Assembly: GCA_018398815.1 (NCBI GenBank)
Contig: CM031601.1
Span: forward strand, 20,585,966-20,649,965
DNA length: 64,000 nt
Origin: Conus ventricosus
Lineage: Eukaryota > Mollusca > Gastropoda > Neogastropoda > Conidae
Direction of reading: 5' to 3'
Under the pieces are notes generated by a model. It was not told the origin of the DNA. It saw nothing but the letters and a program-made list of their open reading frames with translations, and did not search any database. This document shows positions 1-10,869 of the stretch, one piece after another. Numbering within the stretch: the stretch's first letter is position 1; each line of letters opens with the position of its first letter. The position numbers and the translations under genes are program-made.

Positions 1-930
1 TTTAAGCATTTAAGCTGTTGTGGGGATGGTAATTTCTTCGACAAGTTTCTTATTATGTTTCGATAGATGTCATATTTTGCTTCATAATCCGTCAATGATC
101 GGACTTGTTCATGAAAGTTGTTTTTGTCTTATTTACATATCAAAACTGTTACCAAAATCATGTTTGCTTTAGACATGTCCTTGCTAACTAAGATGTCAAA
201 TTCCATCAGATTTTTTCCCTGTTGTTCTGTGACTGTAAAGCTGCCATTTATGGCTCATCAAAAGTGCCTCCTGTTTGTTCTGAGACTAAGGGGCAAATTG
301 CTAGGTGACAGAATTTTTGTTCCCAGAGAGAGAGAGGATTGTAAAGAGATAATCTGATAGTAAATAGCTTGAAATGGGTGTGGCTGAACAGCACTGTGGA
401 CAGTTCACATTTAGAGGCCGAATCGTTTGCAAACTGGATAAGGATGGAGTGTTTTGAGCTCTTTTGAAATACAGTTCAGCTGTCAGTGATCACCTAACAT
501 GCCCAGATAATAAGTCCATAGCACAAATTGTGAAAAGCAACACAAGCGCTGCAGGTGAACATACAGTGGTTTATGTTTCTTCAGTCACATAGTTTTTAAC
601 AACTTAGTAGAATGTACTGATGAGTTTAATGTCTTCACACATACAACAAATGATAAGAAACAACTTTTGTATAATATTCAGGCGTTTGGAGAACTTTTTA
701 GAAATTTCAGGATTTCTGGCACCAAAAAAAAATTCTTTTGTCGTTGTTGTTGTTTATTCCTACAGCCATCCTGCTTACTCAATATTCCTTGTATTGACTC
801 ACTGAGTTTCCTTGACCATATTGGCATAATGTCATAAATGCTTTAAGTTGTAAGCTCAGATCAGTTCGCACTTTTCCATGAATTGGATAGCTTTAACATG
901 CACATTAAAAGGGAAAAAAACACTTTATTT
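1..930. other. Non-coding sequence, no gene recognised
   Basis: AT-rich sequence with only short open frames (up to 79 codons) that lack compositional or motif support. I see no transposon ends or tandem structure here. It could be intron of the plus-strand gene suggested by the candidate exon at 2413-2509. Confidence 0.5.
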
Positions 931-1428
931 TGATTGGATTTTTTTTTTTTTGTATTGCACATGATGCTTAATTTGACTTGGCCACATTATTTAGTTATTA
1001 TATTGCTTTTTCCTCAAAATGCATGTGATAATATGTGTATGGTTAAACTTAATGGACGTTGCAATGTATCACTTTATAGCTAGCCACATTGATTGTTAGT
1101 GACAAAACTGGTTTATACAACTGCATGTAGTGGTATGTGTCACATGTAAAAAGTTAGCCACATCTGTTAATGACAGTATTTTCCCCTGTAACTGGATGTA
1201 GAGGTGTATGAAACATTGAACAGAATATGTTGCATTGTCTGTTGATAACAGCACTGTTTTATTATGAGTAAGTGTGTACTAGTATAACTAGTGTAACTAG
1301 TATACTATATGTAGTGGTGATGCAGTGTTAAATAGTTTGCTGTGATTGACAAGATCTGATGATGACAGTACTGGTGTTTTTTTTTTCATGTAGATGTTTG
1401 CAATGATGGATGTAAATTTAATAGTTAG

Positions 1429-1709
1429 AAAAGTAGTTAAGGACTCAGAATCAAAAACTTACTTGAAGAATATTTCGACAGGGTCGCCCTGTCTTCATCA
1501 GCTCACTGTTGCTGTTGTGGCAGCGAGGCATGGTGGGGTGACTGTTGTGTGGGTGAACGGTCGCCCCACCAGGCCTCGCTGCCACAACAGCAACAGTGAG
1601 CTGATGAAGACAGGGCGACCCTGTCGAAATATTCTCCAAGTAAGTTTTGATTCTGAGTTCTTAACTACTTTTCTAATGTTGAATCCAGAATCCAGAAACC
1701 TACATTCTT
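1429..1709. mobile_element. Foldback element with hammerhead-like cores, 14-bp TSD
   Basis: Near-perfect inverted arms of about 115 bp (roughly 1425-1542 and 1560-1676) enclose a 17-nt loop. The target-site duplication aatttaatagttag is present at 1415-1428 and 1710-1723, inside a minisatellite that supplies the empty-site sequence. Each arm holds a CTGATGA, 7-bp stem, GAAA arrangement: plus strand at 1601-1630, minus strand at 1473-1501. A 14-bp duplication suits target-primed reverse transcription better than a cut-and-paste transposon. Paired inverted pseudo-LTRs of a Penelope-like element are one possible origin; this is inference, and no reverse transcriptase is present. Confidence 0.7.
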
Positions 1710-2027
1710 AATTTAATAGTTAGCCACATTATCTTTTGATGACAGTACTTTTCCCTTGAAACGTTTGTAGTGTTTGTAGACAATGCTGTCTCTTGTAGGT
1801 TTATGTCTTTGTGTTTGTAACATTTAACAGTAGTCACAATATTTGTTGATAACTTTACTGGTTTTCCTGTAAATGTATGCTTTGGCTGATTAAACATTTT
1901 AAAGTCAGTCACATTTCCTGTTGATAACAGCACTGTGTTTCTTGTAAATATATGTATTGGTCAGGAAAAAAATTAACAGTCAGTCGTGTTACCTGTTGAT
2001 GATGCTATCATTTTTCCTGTAAATGTA

Positions 2028-2080
2028 CAGCCCTGATATGGCCCTTTACGGTCGGCTGGGCTATAAGCAACATTATCTTA
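2028..2080 (+). mobile_element. 53-bp 3'-tail fragment of a Nimbus/jockey-like retroelement
   Basis: The segment contains gccctttacggtcggctggg followed by ctataagcaacatt and a tatctta tail. Near-identical text occurs at about 29737-29790, and in reverse at about 47618-47655 beside a LINE ORF end. The flanking direct repeat tcctgtaaatgta (2015-2027 and 2081-2093) suggests a very short 5'-truncated retrotransposition. The surrounding minisatellite also contains this motif, so the duplication is suggestive rather than proven. Confidence 0.55.
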
Positions 2081-2412
2081 TCCTGTAAATGTATGCATTG
2101 TTTGGTATAACATTTAATAGTCAGTCATGTTGTCTGTTGATGATGCTACTGTTTTTTTTTCCTGTTAGTGTATGTATTGGTTGGTAAAATATTCAATAGT
2201 TGTTCATATTGTCTGTTGATGACTGTTAATCCTGTAAGTGTGTGTATTAGTTGGTATAGCGTTTAGTAGTCAGTCAGATTGTCTGTTAATGGCACTAAGG
2301 TTTTCCTGTAAGTGTATTTAGTGTTGGTTTTTCCTACAGATGTATGTACTAGTTGGCATTCATGTTGAGTAGTGGGTCACATTGTTGATGACACTACTGT
2401 TTCCTAATGCAG

Positions 2413-2509
2413 CCGCCCAATTCAGCGTTGGTGGAAGGGATGAAAACTGTGGTCGTCACAGAGAAGAAAGAGTTCACCCCTGGCCCCTTTGTCTCTTTGG
2501 AGAGAGGAG
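2413..2509 (+). CDS. Candidate host exon A, product unknown
   Basis: An acceptor (ttcctaatgcag) ends at 2412 and a good donor (gaggag/gtaggt) starts at 2510. Between them lies one open frame of 32 codons plus one base, including the residues KTVVVTEKKEFTPGPF. GC and codon texture differ from the surrounding AT-rich repeat. The single leftover base is compatible with candidate exon B at 15450, which starts by supplying two bases. The product is not recognised. It could be a chance open frame, but paired splice sites and the phase match argue for a real exon of a long-intron plus-strand gene. Confidence 0.45.
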
Positions 2510-2514
2510 GTAGG

Positions 2515-2994
2515 TCGTGTCACTTTTGTATGGTGATGTGTCTTGGAATTGACAACACATTTTTGATGCCGTCATAGATAATATGTTCATGGAATAATTA
2601 TCATTTGATAGTATGTCATTCGGGAGAACCAGTTGTGTCATTGCAGTAGTATGATTTGTCATGGATAATACACACATTACCATCACAGTGTTGCATGTCA
2701 TGGAGTAATGCATACGATACTGTCATAACAGATGTGTTGAGGAGTGATACACAGTGATTTTACTGTTGTAGATGAAATCGTGGGTAGTAAAAACTTCTAT
2801 CACAATAATAGATGATGTGTAGATTGTATACATTTGTGACAGTACCATAAGTGACACCTCATGCTTTTAACGAATACAAGTCACTTTCATACGTGATATG
2901 TCATAGTCTAGTAAACAATGTGTCTCTGTCATAGTTGACCTGTCAAAGTGTGGTAAACGTTGTGTCTCTATCACGGATGTTATATCACCGAGTA
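2515..2994. repeat. Degenerate repeat, left part of an array split by piggyBac
   Basis: Variants of gtaaacattgtgtctctgtcat and tgacatgtcatagtgt recur here and resume at 7615-7830. The 4.6-kb piggyBac element therefore appears to have landed inside one older array. Confidence 0.6.
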
Positions 2995-3969
2995 TTAACC
3001 TGTTCCCTGCCTGGAACAAGTAACGCTCGTTCAGAAAACCGAAAATCGCTATGCCCCGAACGAGAGTGTCTTGCCGGAACTTCGTAACAGAAAGCAGAAA
3101 AATCTACTTGGGAGACGACCCTCTAAAATGTTCTCACCTCTTCTACTGGTGTCAAGGAACAGCCCCTTTCCCTTCACGCGAGCAGCCAGCTGACCACATG
3201 TTATGCAAATTGCGAGTTGAGAGGTCACAGCTGATAAGCATATTCAAGATGGCAGCTCAACCTAGCACTTCGTCGACGCGTCCCATTTTCAAGCGTCACA
3301 CTGCCCTTGATATTTTAGATGACGTTCTAAAGTATCAAGATAGTGATGAAGAAGACCTTTGAGGATCGGATCCTGATACTAGCGATGAGGAGGAGACGGA
3401 TGGGAATCAGCACTATCCACTTTTATCGGAGATGCATGCTGGTGATGACGTGGCTTCATTGCTCTGTACACAACACAGCAGTGAAGAAAGCGCTGTTAGC
3501 GTGGGTGACGAAGCGGAAATTGCCGAACGCGTGCCGTCAACGAGCACTGCACCCCCTCCTTTCTTGACGAAAGGGGTTGTGGACGTGGTACGGGCTCAGA
3601 ACGACGGTGAAGGTCCCGTGGAAGCGGCCGGGGGCGTGGCATGGGGCGTGGTCAGCAACAGCTGATCAAAGAATGGCGAGAAAGAGGTGCACAGCCCTTC
3701 AACCTTGCTGTTGTTTTTGACTGGGAATTCTGGTCTGCAAGTCAACTGTGCCAATTTTCAGCTGTACAAAGTTCCGGTCTTCAGTTCCTTCATGACCAGA
3801 AACCGTTTCAGGCAAGTAGCTCTATTTTTCTTTTGTTGTTTTTTTGTTTTTGTTTTTACTACATGATTCTTCATTCCTTGACTATTTGTTTTCTGTATTT
3901 CTCTTCTTTGCCCTATTTCCTACTGAAACCACATAATTATGGCAAATAATGACTGTATGGATAGGTGGG

Positions 3970-3970
<1 letters not shown>

Positions 3971-4033
<63 letters not shown>

Positions 4034-4212
4034 TGTGTGTGTGCGCGTGGCTAAGCATTATTTATTTCTGTATGCAAGTTTTCCATATAAGTTTGTTCAT
4101 TTTGTATAACACAGAAGCACTCATCCACAGCAGATTTTTTTGTTTTGTATCATTGTGGTGTTTTTACATTCAGGTGTGTGTGATACTGTTAGTGTGTTTG
4201 TGCATATGTGTA

Positions 4213-4244
<32 letters not shown>

Positions 4245-4440
4245 AAGCTGTTTGTGTGTATGTATGTGTGTGTGTGTGTGTGTGTGCTCAACTGTGGGTC
4301 TGCTTACTGTGTGTGGTGTCGTGTGTGCGTGTGTGTGTGGAAGCTGTTAGTGTGTATGCGTGTGTTGTTGTGTGTGTGTGTGTGTGCTCAACTGTGGGTC
4401 TGCTTACTGTGTGTGGTGTCGTGTGTGTGTGTGTGTTTGA
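3971..4440. repeat. GT microsatellites with a duplicated 90-bp block
   Basis: (GT)n runs occur at about 3973-4028, 4215-4243 and 4265-4287, then around 4321-4437. The phrase ctcaactgtgggtctgctta occurs twice (about 4288 and 4388), and a related phrase (cccaattgtgggtctgctta) at about 5241. Long open frames here are only Cys-Val repeats. Confidence 0.85.
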
Positions 4441-4691
4441 AGGATGATAACAGCTCCGCCGTTCTCCGCCATTTTAAAAAAAAATCTCCGCCATTTGAAA
4501 AAATCTCCGCCGAAAAAAAGAAAAAAGAAAAGCTATCGCGATTTTTTTGCTCCCAATCTTGGCGAGACGCCTCCGGCGAGATTACTCTAGGCTAAGCTTA
4601 TACCCAAATGGGCTGGTTTTTACTCGGTTGACTCGGCCAACCACTGCACATCCGCTTACAGTGCCGATCGACCGAGTGTCATCTGTGATTC

Positions 4692-4967
4692 ATGGCGTTG
4701 AACGAAATCGCAAAAAAAAAAAAGAAAAAATATCCCAACCGTTGGAAAGAAAACTGGCTCGAGGAAGAGGTGTGTGGGAGTAGAGTTGGAGATAGCATAT
4801 GCAAAAGCAGTGAAGAGCAGGCGTTATGTGTAGCTTGCAACAAGAAAATCGGCTTCGGAAGTCGTGGCTTCATTACGATTGCTGACAATATGAAATGCCT
4901 GGTTCACAGGCAGCGTGTCGCTGCACTGAAGAACAAATTGTTTTTGTATTTTATGTGCCTTTTGTGA
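4692..4967 (+). CDS. Small BED-like zinc-finger ORF inside the piggyBac intron
   Basis: This 91-codon intact frame opens with MALNEIAKKKKKK. It then has aromatic residues (YPNRWKENWLEEEV), a CVAC pair and, about 20 residues later, NMKCLVHRQR. The spacing of an aromatic pair, C-x2-C, then D-[HN]-x5-H resembles the BED/hAT-type finger found at transposase N-termini. The first expected His appears as Asn (ADNMKCLVH), so metal binding may be lost. Upstream lies a repeated tctccgcc motif followed by A-runs, perhaps the start of a separate insertion. Stop at 4965-4967. It may be a remnant of a different DNA transposon nested in piggyBac. Confidence 0.4.
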   Translation: MALNEIAKKKKKKYPNRWKENWLEEEVCGSRVGDSICKSSEEQALCVACNKKIGFGSRGFITIADNMKCLVHRQRVAALKNKLFLYFMCLL

Positions 4968-5869
4968 AAAACTGAAATACAGTTTTGTTTTAATAGTAAT
5001 GCCTTGTGTGAAATGTGATTTTAATAACAGAATTTAGATAAATTTAGTTCAATTTAGATAAGGGCTAGAAACATATTTTGATGGTTTTAAATGTGGATTT
5101 TTCTTGTTTATTTATAAAAAATGCTTCAGCCCCCAGACCCCCAACAGAAAAATCTCCTCTGCTTTTTACAAATCTGTTCTCATCCCTGGTGTGTGCCTAA
5201 TTGTGGGTCTGTTTGGTGTGTGTGTGTGCGTGTGTGTGTGCCCAATTGTGGGTCTGCTTACTTATCTTGAAACTTTTATTCTGTGTTTCAGATTCTTCTT
5301 CACTTTCTGCATTTCAACGACAATGCAGCCATGCCAGTCGAAGGTGATCCAGGGTACGACCAGCTCTACAGGATTCAACTCATTCTGGATCATCTGCATG
5401 AAAAGTTCCAGGAAGTGAATTTTTTTCTCACCTGTGCGTATGCTCATGATTTTGTCAATGCTGTGACCAGGCCGAGTGCCATCAGTGAAAGAAGACCACG
5501 TGGAGTAAAATTGTGAAGCAGGGAATGCAGACAACCTGAGGATTATGTCCAAGACTTTGTACGGCAAGTGATGGATTCCTATACAGGACAGCGTGGAAAT
5601 AATGTAAGTATTTGTGTAAAAACTAACACAGTTCCTACAGTGTTTCGTGTGACAACAAGTGCATGCAATGTGTGTGTGTGTTTTTCTTTTTTTCTTTTCA
5701 ACAGACAATTGTTTATTCTTTTTCTTCAGACTTTTTTTTCCATGGTTGTCATTTTGAACATTTACCAATAAGTATTATACTATAACAGTTTGGACCACAC
5801 TGTATACTTACAGTGATGCTAAGTAAACACTAACAGAAGGTTTTGTCAGTGTTGTAACATGCGTGTGTG

Positions 5870-7400
5870 TTCAGAAACTGTTCTTTTCTTGTAAAACCAC
5901 CATTTTGTTACATCCCTGTCCATCCCCTAATGGCCAACAAAACTAGATTATATTATATAGCATCTTAGCTTAGGCTGAAAGGAAAGAGAAGCTATAAAGT
6001 CCAAGTCATATGTCAACAAATAAATAAACAGTGATTGAGGTATTGAACCTACCCCAAATAGTAAAATTTTGCCCCTTTCTAGTAGAACTGGGGTACCCCC
6101 AGTAACATACAGATTGTTACACAGAGGGACATATATTGACAACAATATGAATCCCAGATGTTTATAATGTTGTTCAGCTAACACCAAAAGATATTTTTGC
6201 TGTTTTTCGTGGGCTTTTATTTGCTCAATTGTTCTAAAACTCTCACATTGAAAACAAAACAAAAACTGTTTTATCACATGTTATTAGTGTGAACCATCAT
6301 CATAACCAACAAAACCAATATAGAATGATGTGAAATTGTAGACAAGGTATAAGTAAGTAATCCACAAAAAATCTAACAAATAACTCGACAAATGGATGAG
6401 TAATGTACATGTTAGTGAACATACCGTGAAAAGCATGATTATGCCCCTTTTTACCCAACAAATAGTACCCCCAATTATGAGCAGATTGTCATCAAGAACA
6501 ACATTCCTTGGGATTTATATGACTTTCATGTGTTAGTGCTGATGTTGAACAATTAGTCACACCACTTTTTCATTGTTTACACTGATTTTATATGGTGCAA
6601 TTTGTATACTTGAAAACTGTTCTTTTTGTAAAACCACCGATATATGTATCCCTGTCCATCCCCTAATGGCTCACAAAAATACATTATTGTTATATAGCAT
6701 CAAAGTTTGTGGTATAAGGAAAGAGAAGCCATAAAATCAAAGTCATATGTAAAGAAATACATAAGCAGTGATTGAGGTACTGAGCCTACCCCAAATAGTA
6801 AAATTATGCCCCTTTCTAGTAGAATTGGGCTACCCCCAGTAACATACAGATTGTTACACAGAGGATATTTATTGACAACAATATGAATCCCAGGTGTTTG
6901 TAATGTTGTTGAGCTAACACCAAAAGGTATTTTTGTTGTGTTTAGTGGGCTTTTATATGCTCAATTATTCTAAAACTCTCACATTGAAAACAAAACAAAA
7001 ACTGTTTTATCACATGTTATTAGTGTGAACCATCATCATAACCAACAAAACCAATATTGAATGATGTGAAATTGTAGACAAGGGTATAAGTAAGTAATCC
7101 ACAAAAAATCTAACAAATAACTCAACAAATGGATGAGTAATGTACATGTTAGTGAACATACCGCGAAAAGCATGATTATGCCCCTTTTTTCCTAAAAAAA
7201 ATAGTACCCCCAATTATGGCAGATTATCATCAAGAACAGCATTCCTTGGGCTTTATATGACTTTCATGTGGTAGTGCTGATATTCAATAAATAGTAAGAC
7301 CACTTTTCAGTGTTTGACTCATTCTGTTTGGCGCAATGTGTTTGTGTACACTCGAAAACTGTTATTTTTGGTAAAATTTTTATAATTATGTCACTTTCTG
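5870..7400. repeat. Tandem duplication of about 738 bp (two copies plus a third start)
   Basis: gaaactgttctttt...gtaaaaccacc recurs at about 5874 and 6612, with a degenerate start at about 7353. The intervening text matches closely over the whole unit, for example ctaccccaaatagtaaaatt and ccccttctagtaga-type phrases. It holds only short open frames and no recognised gene. Confidence 0.8.
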
Positions 7401-7614
7401 CTATACTAATTATCAACATAATCAAGCCATTTATTGGATAGAGAATCATTGTAGAAAATGCATAACAACAAAACATAGCAAAAAATCAAAGAGGATCTGT
7501 CAAGAATAAGTGAGGCAGTAATCATTTTCATTGAAACCTACCCCAAAAAACTCAATTTATACCACGGCATACAGATTTTCAAATGTGCTATTATACTGTG
7601 GCATGAAGGGGTAA

Positions 7615-7840
7615 GCACTTGTATTACTGTCATAGATGACATGTCAATTGTGTGTAAACATTGTGTCTCTTTCATGGTGTCATGTCACTAGTTAACATGT
7701 TCGCTGTCATAGATGTCATCTCACAGTGTAGTAAAGATTTGTGGTGATGGACATGACATAGTTTAGTGAATATTGTGTCATCATGTTCATAGTTGACATG
7801 TCATAGTGTATTATTTATGCCTGTAATTGTCTGTGTCCCT
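7615..7840. repeat. Degenerate repeat, right part of the array split by piggyBac
   Basis: It resumes the tcatagatgacatgtca and gtaaacattgtgtctct motifs seen at 2515-2994. Confidence 0.6.
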
Positions 7841-7845
7841 TGTCT

Positions 7846-9300
7846 GTCTGGATTTGAGCCCTGTGTCAGTGTCTGATGGCCTGTGTCAGTGTCTGTTTGA
7901 TGGCCTGGTGACGGTGTCTGTTTGATGGCCCTGTGTCAGTGTCTGTTTGATGGCCCTGTGACGGTGTCTGTTTGATGGCCTGGTGTCAGTGTCTGTTTGA
8001 TGGCCCTGTGTCAGTGGTCTGTTTTGATGGCCCTGTGTCGTATCTGTTTGATGGCCCTGTGTCAGTGTCTGTTTGATGCCCTGTGACAGTGTCTGTTTGA
8101 TGGCCCTGTGTCAGTGTCTGTTTGATGGCCTGGTGACAGTGTCTGTTTGATGGCCCTGTGACAGTGTCTGTTTGATGGCCCTGTGTCAGTGTCTGTTTGA
8201 TGGCCCTGTGTCAGTGTCTGTTTGATGGCCCTGTGTCAGTGTCTGTTTGATGGCCCCGTGACAGTGTCTGTTTGATGGCCCTGTGTCAGTGTCTGATGGC
8301 CCTGTGTCAGTGTCTGATGGCCCTGTGACAGTGTCTGTTTGATGGCCCTGTGACAGTGTCTGTTTGATGGCCCTGTGACAGTGTCTGTTTGATGGCCCTG
8401 TGTCAGTGTCTGTTTGATGGCCCTGTGACAGTGTCTGTTTGATGGCCCTGTGACAGTGTCTGTTTGATGGCCCTGTGACAGTGTCTGTTTGATGGCCCTG
8501 TGACAGTGTCTGTTGATGGCCCTGTGTCAGTGTCTGTTTGATGGACCTGTGTCAGTGTCTGTTTGATGGCCCTGTGTCAGTGTCTGTTTGATGGCCCTGT
8601 GTCAGTGTCTGTTTGATGGCCTGGTGTCAGTGTCTGTTTGATGCCCTGTGTCAGTGTCTGTTTGATGGCCTGTGTCAGTGTCTGTTTGATGGCCTGGTGA
8701 CAGTGTCTGTTTGATGGCCTGGTGTCAGTGTCTGTTTGATGGCCTGGTGTCAGTGTCTGTTTGATGGCCCTGTGACAGTGTCTGTTTGATGGCCTGTGTC
8801 AGTGTCTGTTTGATGGCCTGGTGTCAGTGTCTGTTTGATGGCCCTGTGACAGTGTCTGTTTGATGGCCCTGTGTCAGTGTCTGTTTGATGGCCCTGTGAC
8901 AGTGTCTGTTTGATGGCCCTGTGTCAAGTGTCTGTTTGATGGCCTGGTGTCAGTGTCTGATGGCCTGGTGTCAGTGTCTGTTTGATGGCCCTGTGTCAGT
9001 GTCTGTTTGATGGCCCTGTGACAGTGTCTGTTTGATGGCCCTGTGACAGTGTCTGTTTGATGGCCCTGTGACAGTGTCTGTCTGATGGCCCTGTGACAGT
9101 GTCTGTTTGATGGCCCTGTGTCAGTGTCTGTTTGATGGCCCTGTGTCAGTGTCTGTTTGATGGCCCTGTGACAGTGTCTGTTTGATGGCCTGGTGACAGT
9201 GTCTGTTTGATGGCCCTGTGACAGTGTCTGTTTGGCCCTGTGTCAGTGTCTGTTTGATGGCCTGGTGACAGTGTCTGTGGATGGTCTGGTCCTTTTTCAG
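7846..9300. repeat. Minisatellite, 25-bp unit, about 57 copies
   Basis: The unit reads ctgtttgatggccctgtgtc then agtgt. Two main variants occur, ccctgtg(t/a)cagtgtc and cctggtg(t/a)cagtgtc. Occasional units lack the ttt. More diverged relatives continue to about 9715 and again from about 10150 to 10360, on the far side of a SINE. Confidence 0.95.
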
Positions 9301-9789
9301 TGGCTCTCTGGAAGATCAGTGTTAATGTCTGCATGATTGTCACTATGTCAGTGGCTGAATGGCCCTGTGTCAGTGTCTAGGTGGCCTTGTGTAAATGTTT
9401 GAATTGCCCTGCATTGGTGTTTGTTTGGAGGATAGTCCTGTGCTAGTGTGTTTTTGGATGGCCTTGTGTGAGTGTCTGTTTGAATATCCCTGTGTTCATG
9501 TCTGTTTGGAAGGCACAGTGTCACTGTCTGGATGGCCCTATGTGAGTGTCTGTTTTAATATCCCTGTGTTCATGTATGTCTGTATGGCATAGTGTCACTG
9601 TCTGTCTGGATGGCCCTGTGTGAGTGTCTATTTGAATATCCCTGTGTTTATGCTTGTTTGGATGGCACAGTGTCACCTTCTGTCTGGTTGGCCCTGTGTT
9701 CATGTCTGTCTGCGTCAGGCTGATACTCCTGCGGACACTCCCTATATGGACAGACAAATATTAATTCCATCTCCCAACAAAGGGAGTGG

Positions 9790-10141
9790 AGTTTTGTGTG
9801 TATGATCGTGTTTTTTTATCCCGCCATTAAGGCAGCCATACTCCATCTTCGGGGAAGGTGCCTGCTATGTGTAACCTGTCATCCATACCAACGGCCAAAC
9901 TGGCATTCTCTTCCGAAAGGTGGTGATGGGATTTTACGTATGTGTAAGATGTTATGCGTGTGTTTACACACGGAACCTCGGTTTATAGTCTTATTCGAAG
10001 GACTGTATGGGAAATGGAGTCAGAACTAGTGTTAACTCCGAGGAAAAATCCCCCTGTACCGAAACGGCCCTGCGGAGATTCAAACCCATAACCCTTGGAT
10101 TACGAGTCCAGCGCTCTACCAACTGAGCTATTCTGGCCCCG
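9790..10141 (-). mobile_element. tRNA-derived SINE, copy a
   Basis: On the minus strand a tRNA-like head (tagctcagttggtagagcgc near 10130) has a B-box-like ggtttgaatctcc. A body follows, shared with the copies at 18.2-18.7 kb and 34 kb (for example tcataccaacggcc-type and cggaacctcggtttatag text on the plus strand). The 3' end carries a gtatggctgccttaatggcg tail that differs from copy b's tail but resembles the fragment at about 27.3 kb. It sits inside the 25-bp-type minisatellite. Confidence 0.8.
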
Positions 10142-10869
10142 GATGACCTTTGTTGTCTGTATGTCTGATTGGCAGTCAGTGTCAGTGTCTGTTAAGATGG
10201 CAGTGTCAGTGGATGTTCAGATGGCCTGCTGTTAATAACTACTATGTGGATGGTCCAGTGTCAGTAACTAATGGGATGGCCATATGTCAGGGTCTGTTTG
10301 GATGACTCTATGTTGATGTTGACTTGGATTGCCATGTGTTGATGTCTAAGTTTCTTGTATCAATTGCAGTGTTTTCAAATCTTTGTTGTCTCTAAGTCAT
10401 TAAGAGAAGAGCATGTGATTCTAGAGAAAAGCATGTGATTCTTTGATGTGTGCAGTTCCTTCTGGTCTTAGTGAATGTACAAGAGTGATGAAAATCTGCG
10501 CGTTATCAGATTAGAATGGAGATGCTGGTCGTAGGGGGTAATGAGAATTTGCTCTAAAAAGAGTGATAAAGATCTGTTGCACTGTCAGATATTAAAGAAG
10601 TAAAATATAAGATTTTCTGGTTTGTGAATGACACAATTATGAATAAGGTTGATATGAAAATGTCCAAAAGTCATGAAGTATATTTGATAGAATTTTCAGA
10701 TCAGAAGAAAAACAAATAACCTGATGTGGAAATAAAAAAAAATAATCACCTAAGATATCCTTGCATGTTTTCATTGAGACGGGATTTCTTGTAACACATA
10801 TGTAATCCTCGGTTACACAAGTATGAAATGTGTATCGTGATCTTGTAACTCTGTTGTAATACAACCTAT

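Larger units (their letters stand above)
930..2400. repeat. Degenerate minisatellite, unit about 75-80 bp
   Basis: The phrase tagccacatt, then ctgttgatgacagtact, then tcctgtaaatgtatg recurs along the whole stretch with many substitutions and indels, giving roughly 15-20 old units. Two later insertions interrupt the array: the foldback at 1429-1709 and a 53-bp retro-tail at 2028-2080. Confidence 0.75.
3249..5604 (+). pseudogene. PiggyBac transposase-derived pseudogene with an intron and three UGA stops
   Basis: Exon 1 runs 3249-3815 and exon 2 runs 5292-5604. The join CAA/gtagct to tttcag/ATT is phase 0. Exon 1 begins with a Met at 3249, has an acidic N-terminal zone (YQDSDEEDL, DTSDEEETDG) and ends in the conserved GLQVNCANF region. 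Exon 2 continues with HFLHFNDNAAMP and ends DSYTGQRGNN before a perfect gtaagt donor. These match the DDE_Tnp_1_7 (PGBD) family. The frame holds throughout except for UGA codons at 3360, 3663 and 5514. The last stands where the family has Trp in its G-[IV]-K-x-W motif. Later transposase parts with the remaining catalytic aspartates are absent, so the copy is truncated. Confidence 0.7.
2999..7611 (+). mobile_element. Decayed piggyBac-family DNA transposon
   Basis: The left boundary is TTAA (2995-2998) followed by cctgttccctgcc. The right boundary is ggcatgaagggg (7600-7611) followed by taa, which looks like an eroded TTAA. The two ends are imperfect inverse matches of the short C-rich piggyBac terminal repeat. 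The same minisatellite lies on both outer sides, supporting the boundaries. Inside are transposase-derived exons (3249-5604), a BED-like peptide (4692-4967), GT microsatellites and a tandem duplication of about 738 bp. The copy cannot be autonomous as it stands: the transposase is truncated and has stops. Confidence 0.65.

Noticed and set aside
3249..5604. UGA recoding (selenocysteine or Trp) in the piggyBac frame
   Set aside because: Three UGAs in a truncated transposon are better explained by point decay; no SECIS-like element was noticed, and nuclear UGA=Trp is not expected in animals.
7846..9300. CRISPR-like array
   Set aside because: Units are contiguous with no unique spacers, in a eukaryotic context; it is a minisatellite.
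10060..10141. Possible tRNA gene (minus strand)
   Set aside because: A and B box-like text is present, but it continues into a SINE body shared with the copies at 18.2 and 34 kb, and the acceptor stem is not closed.
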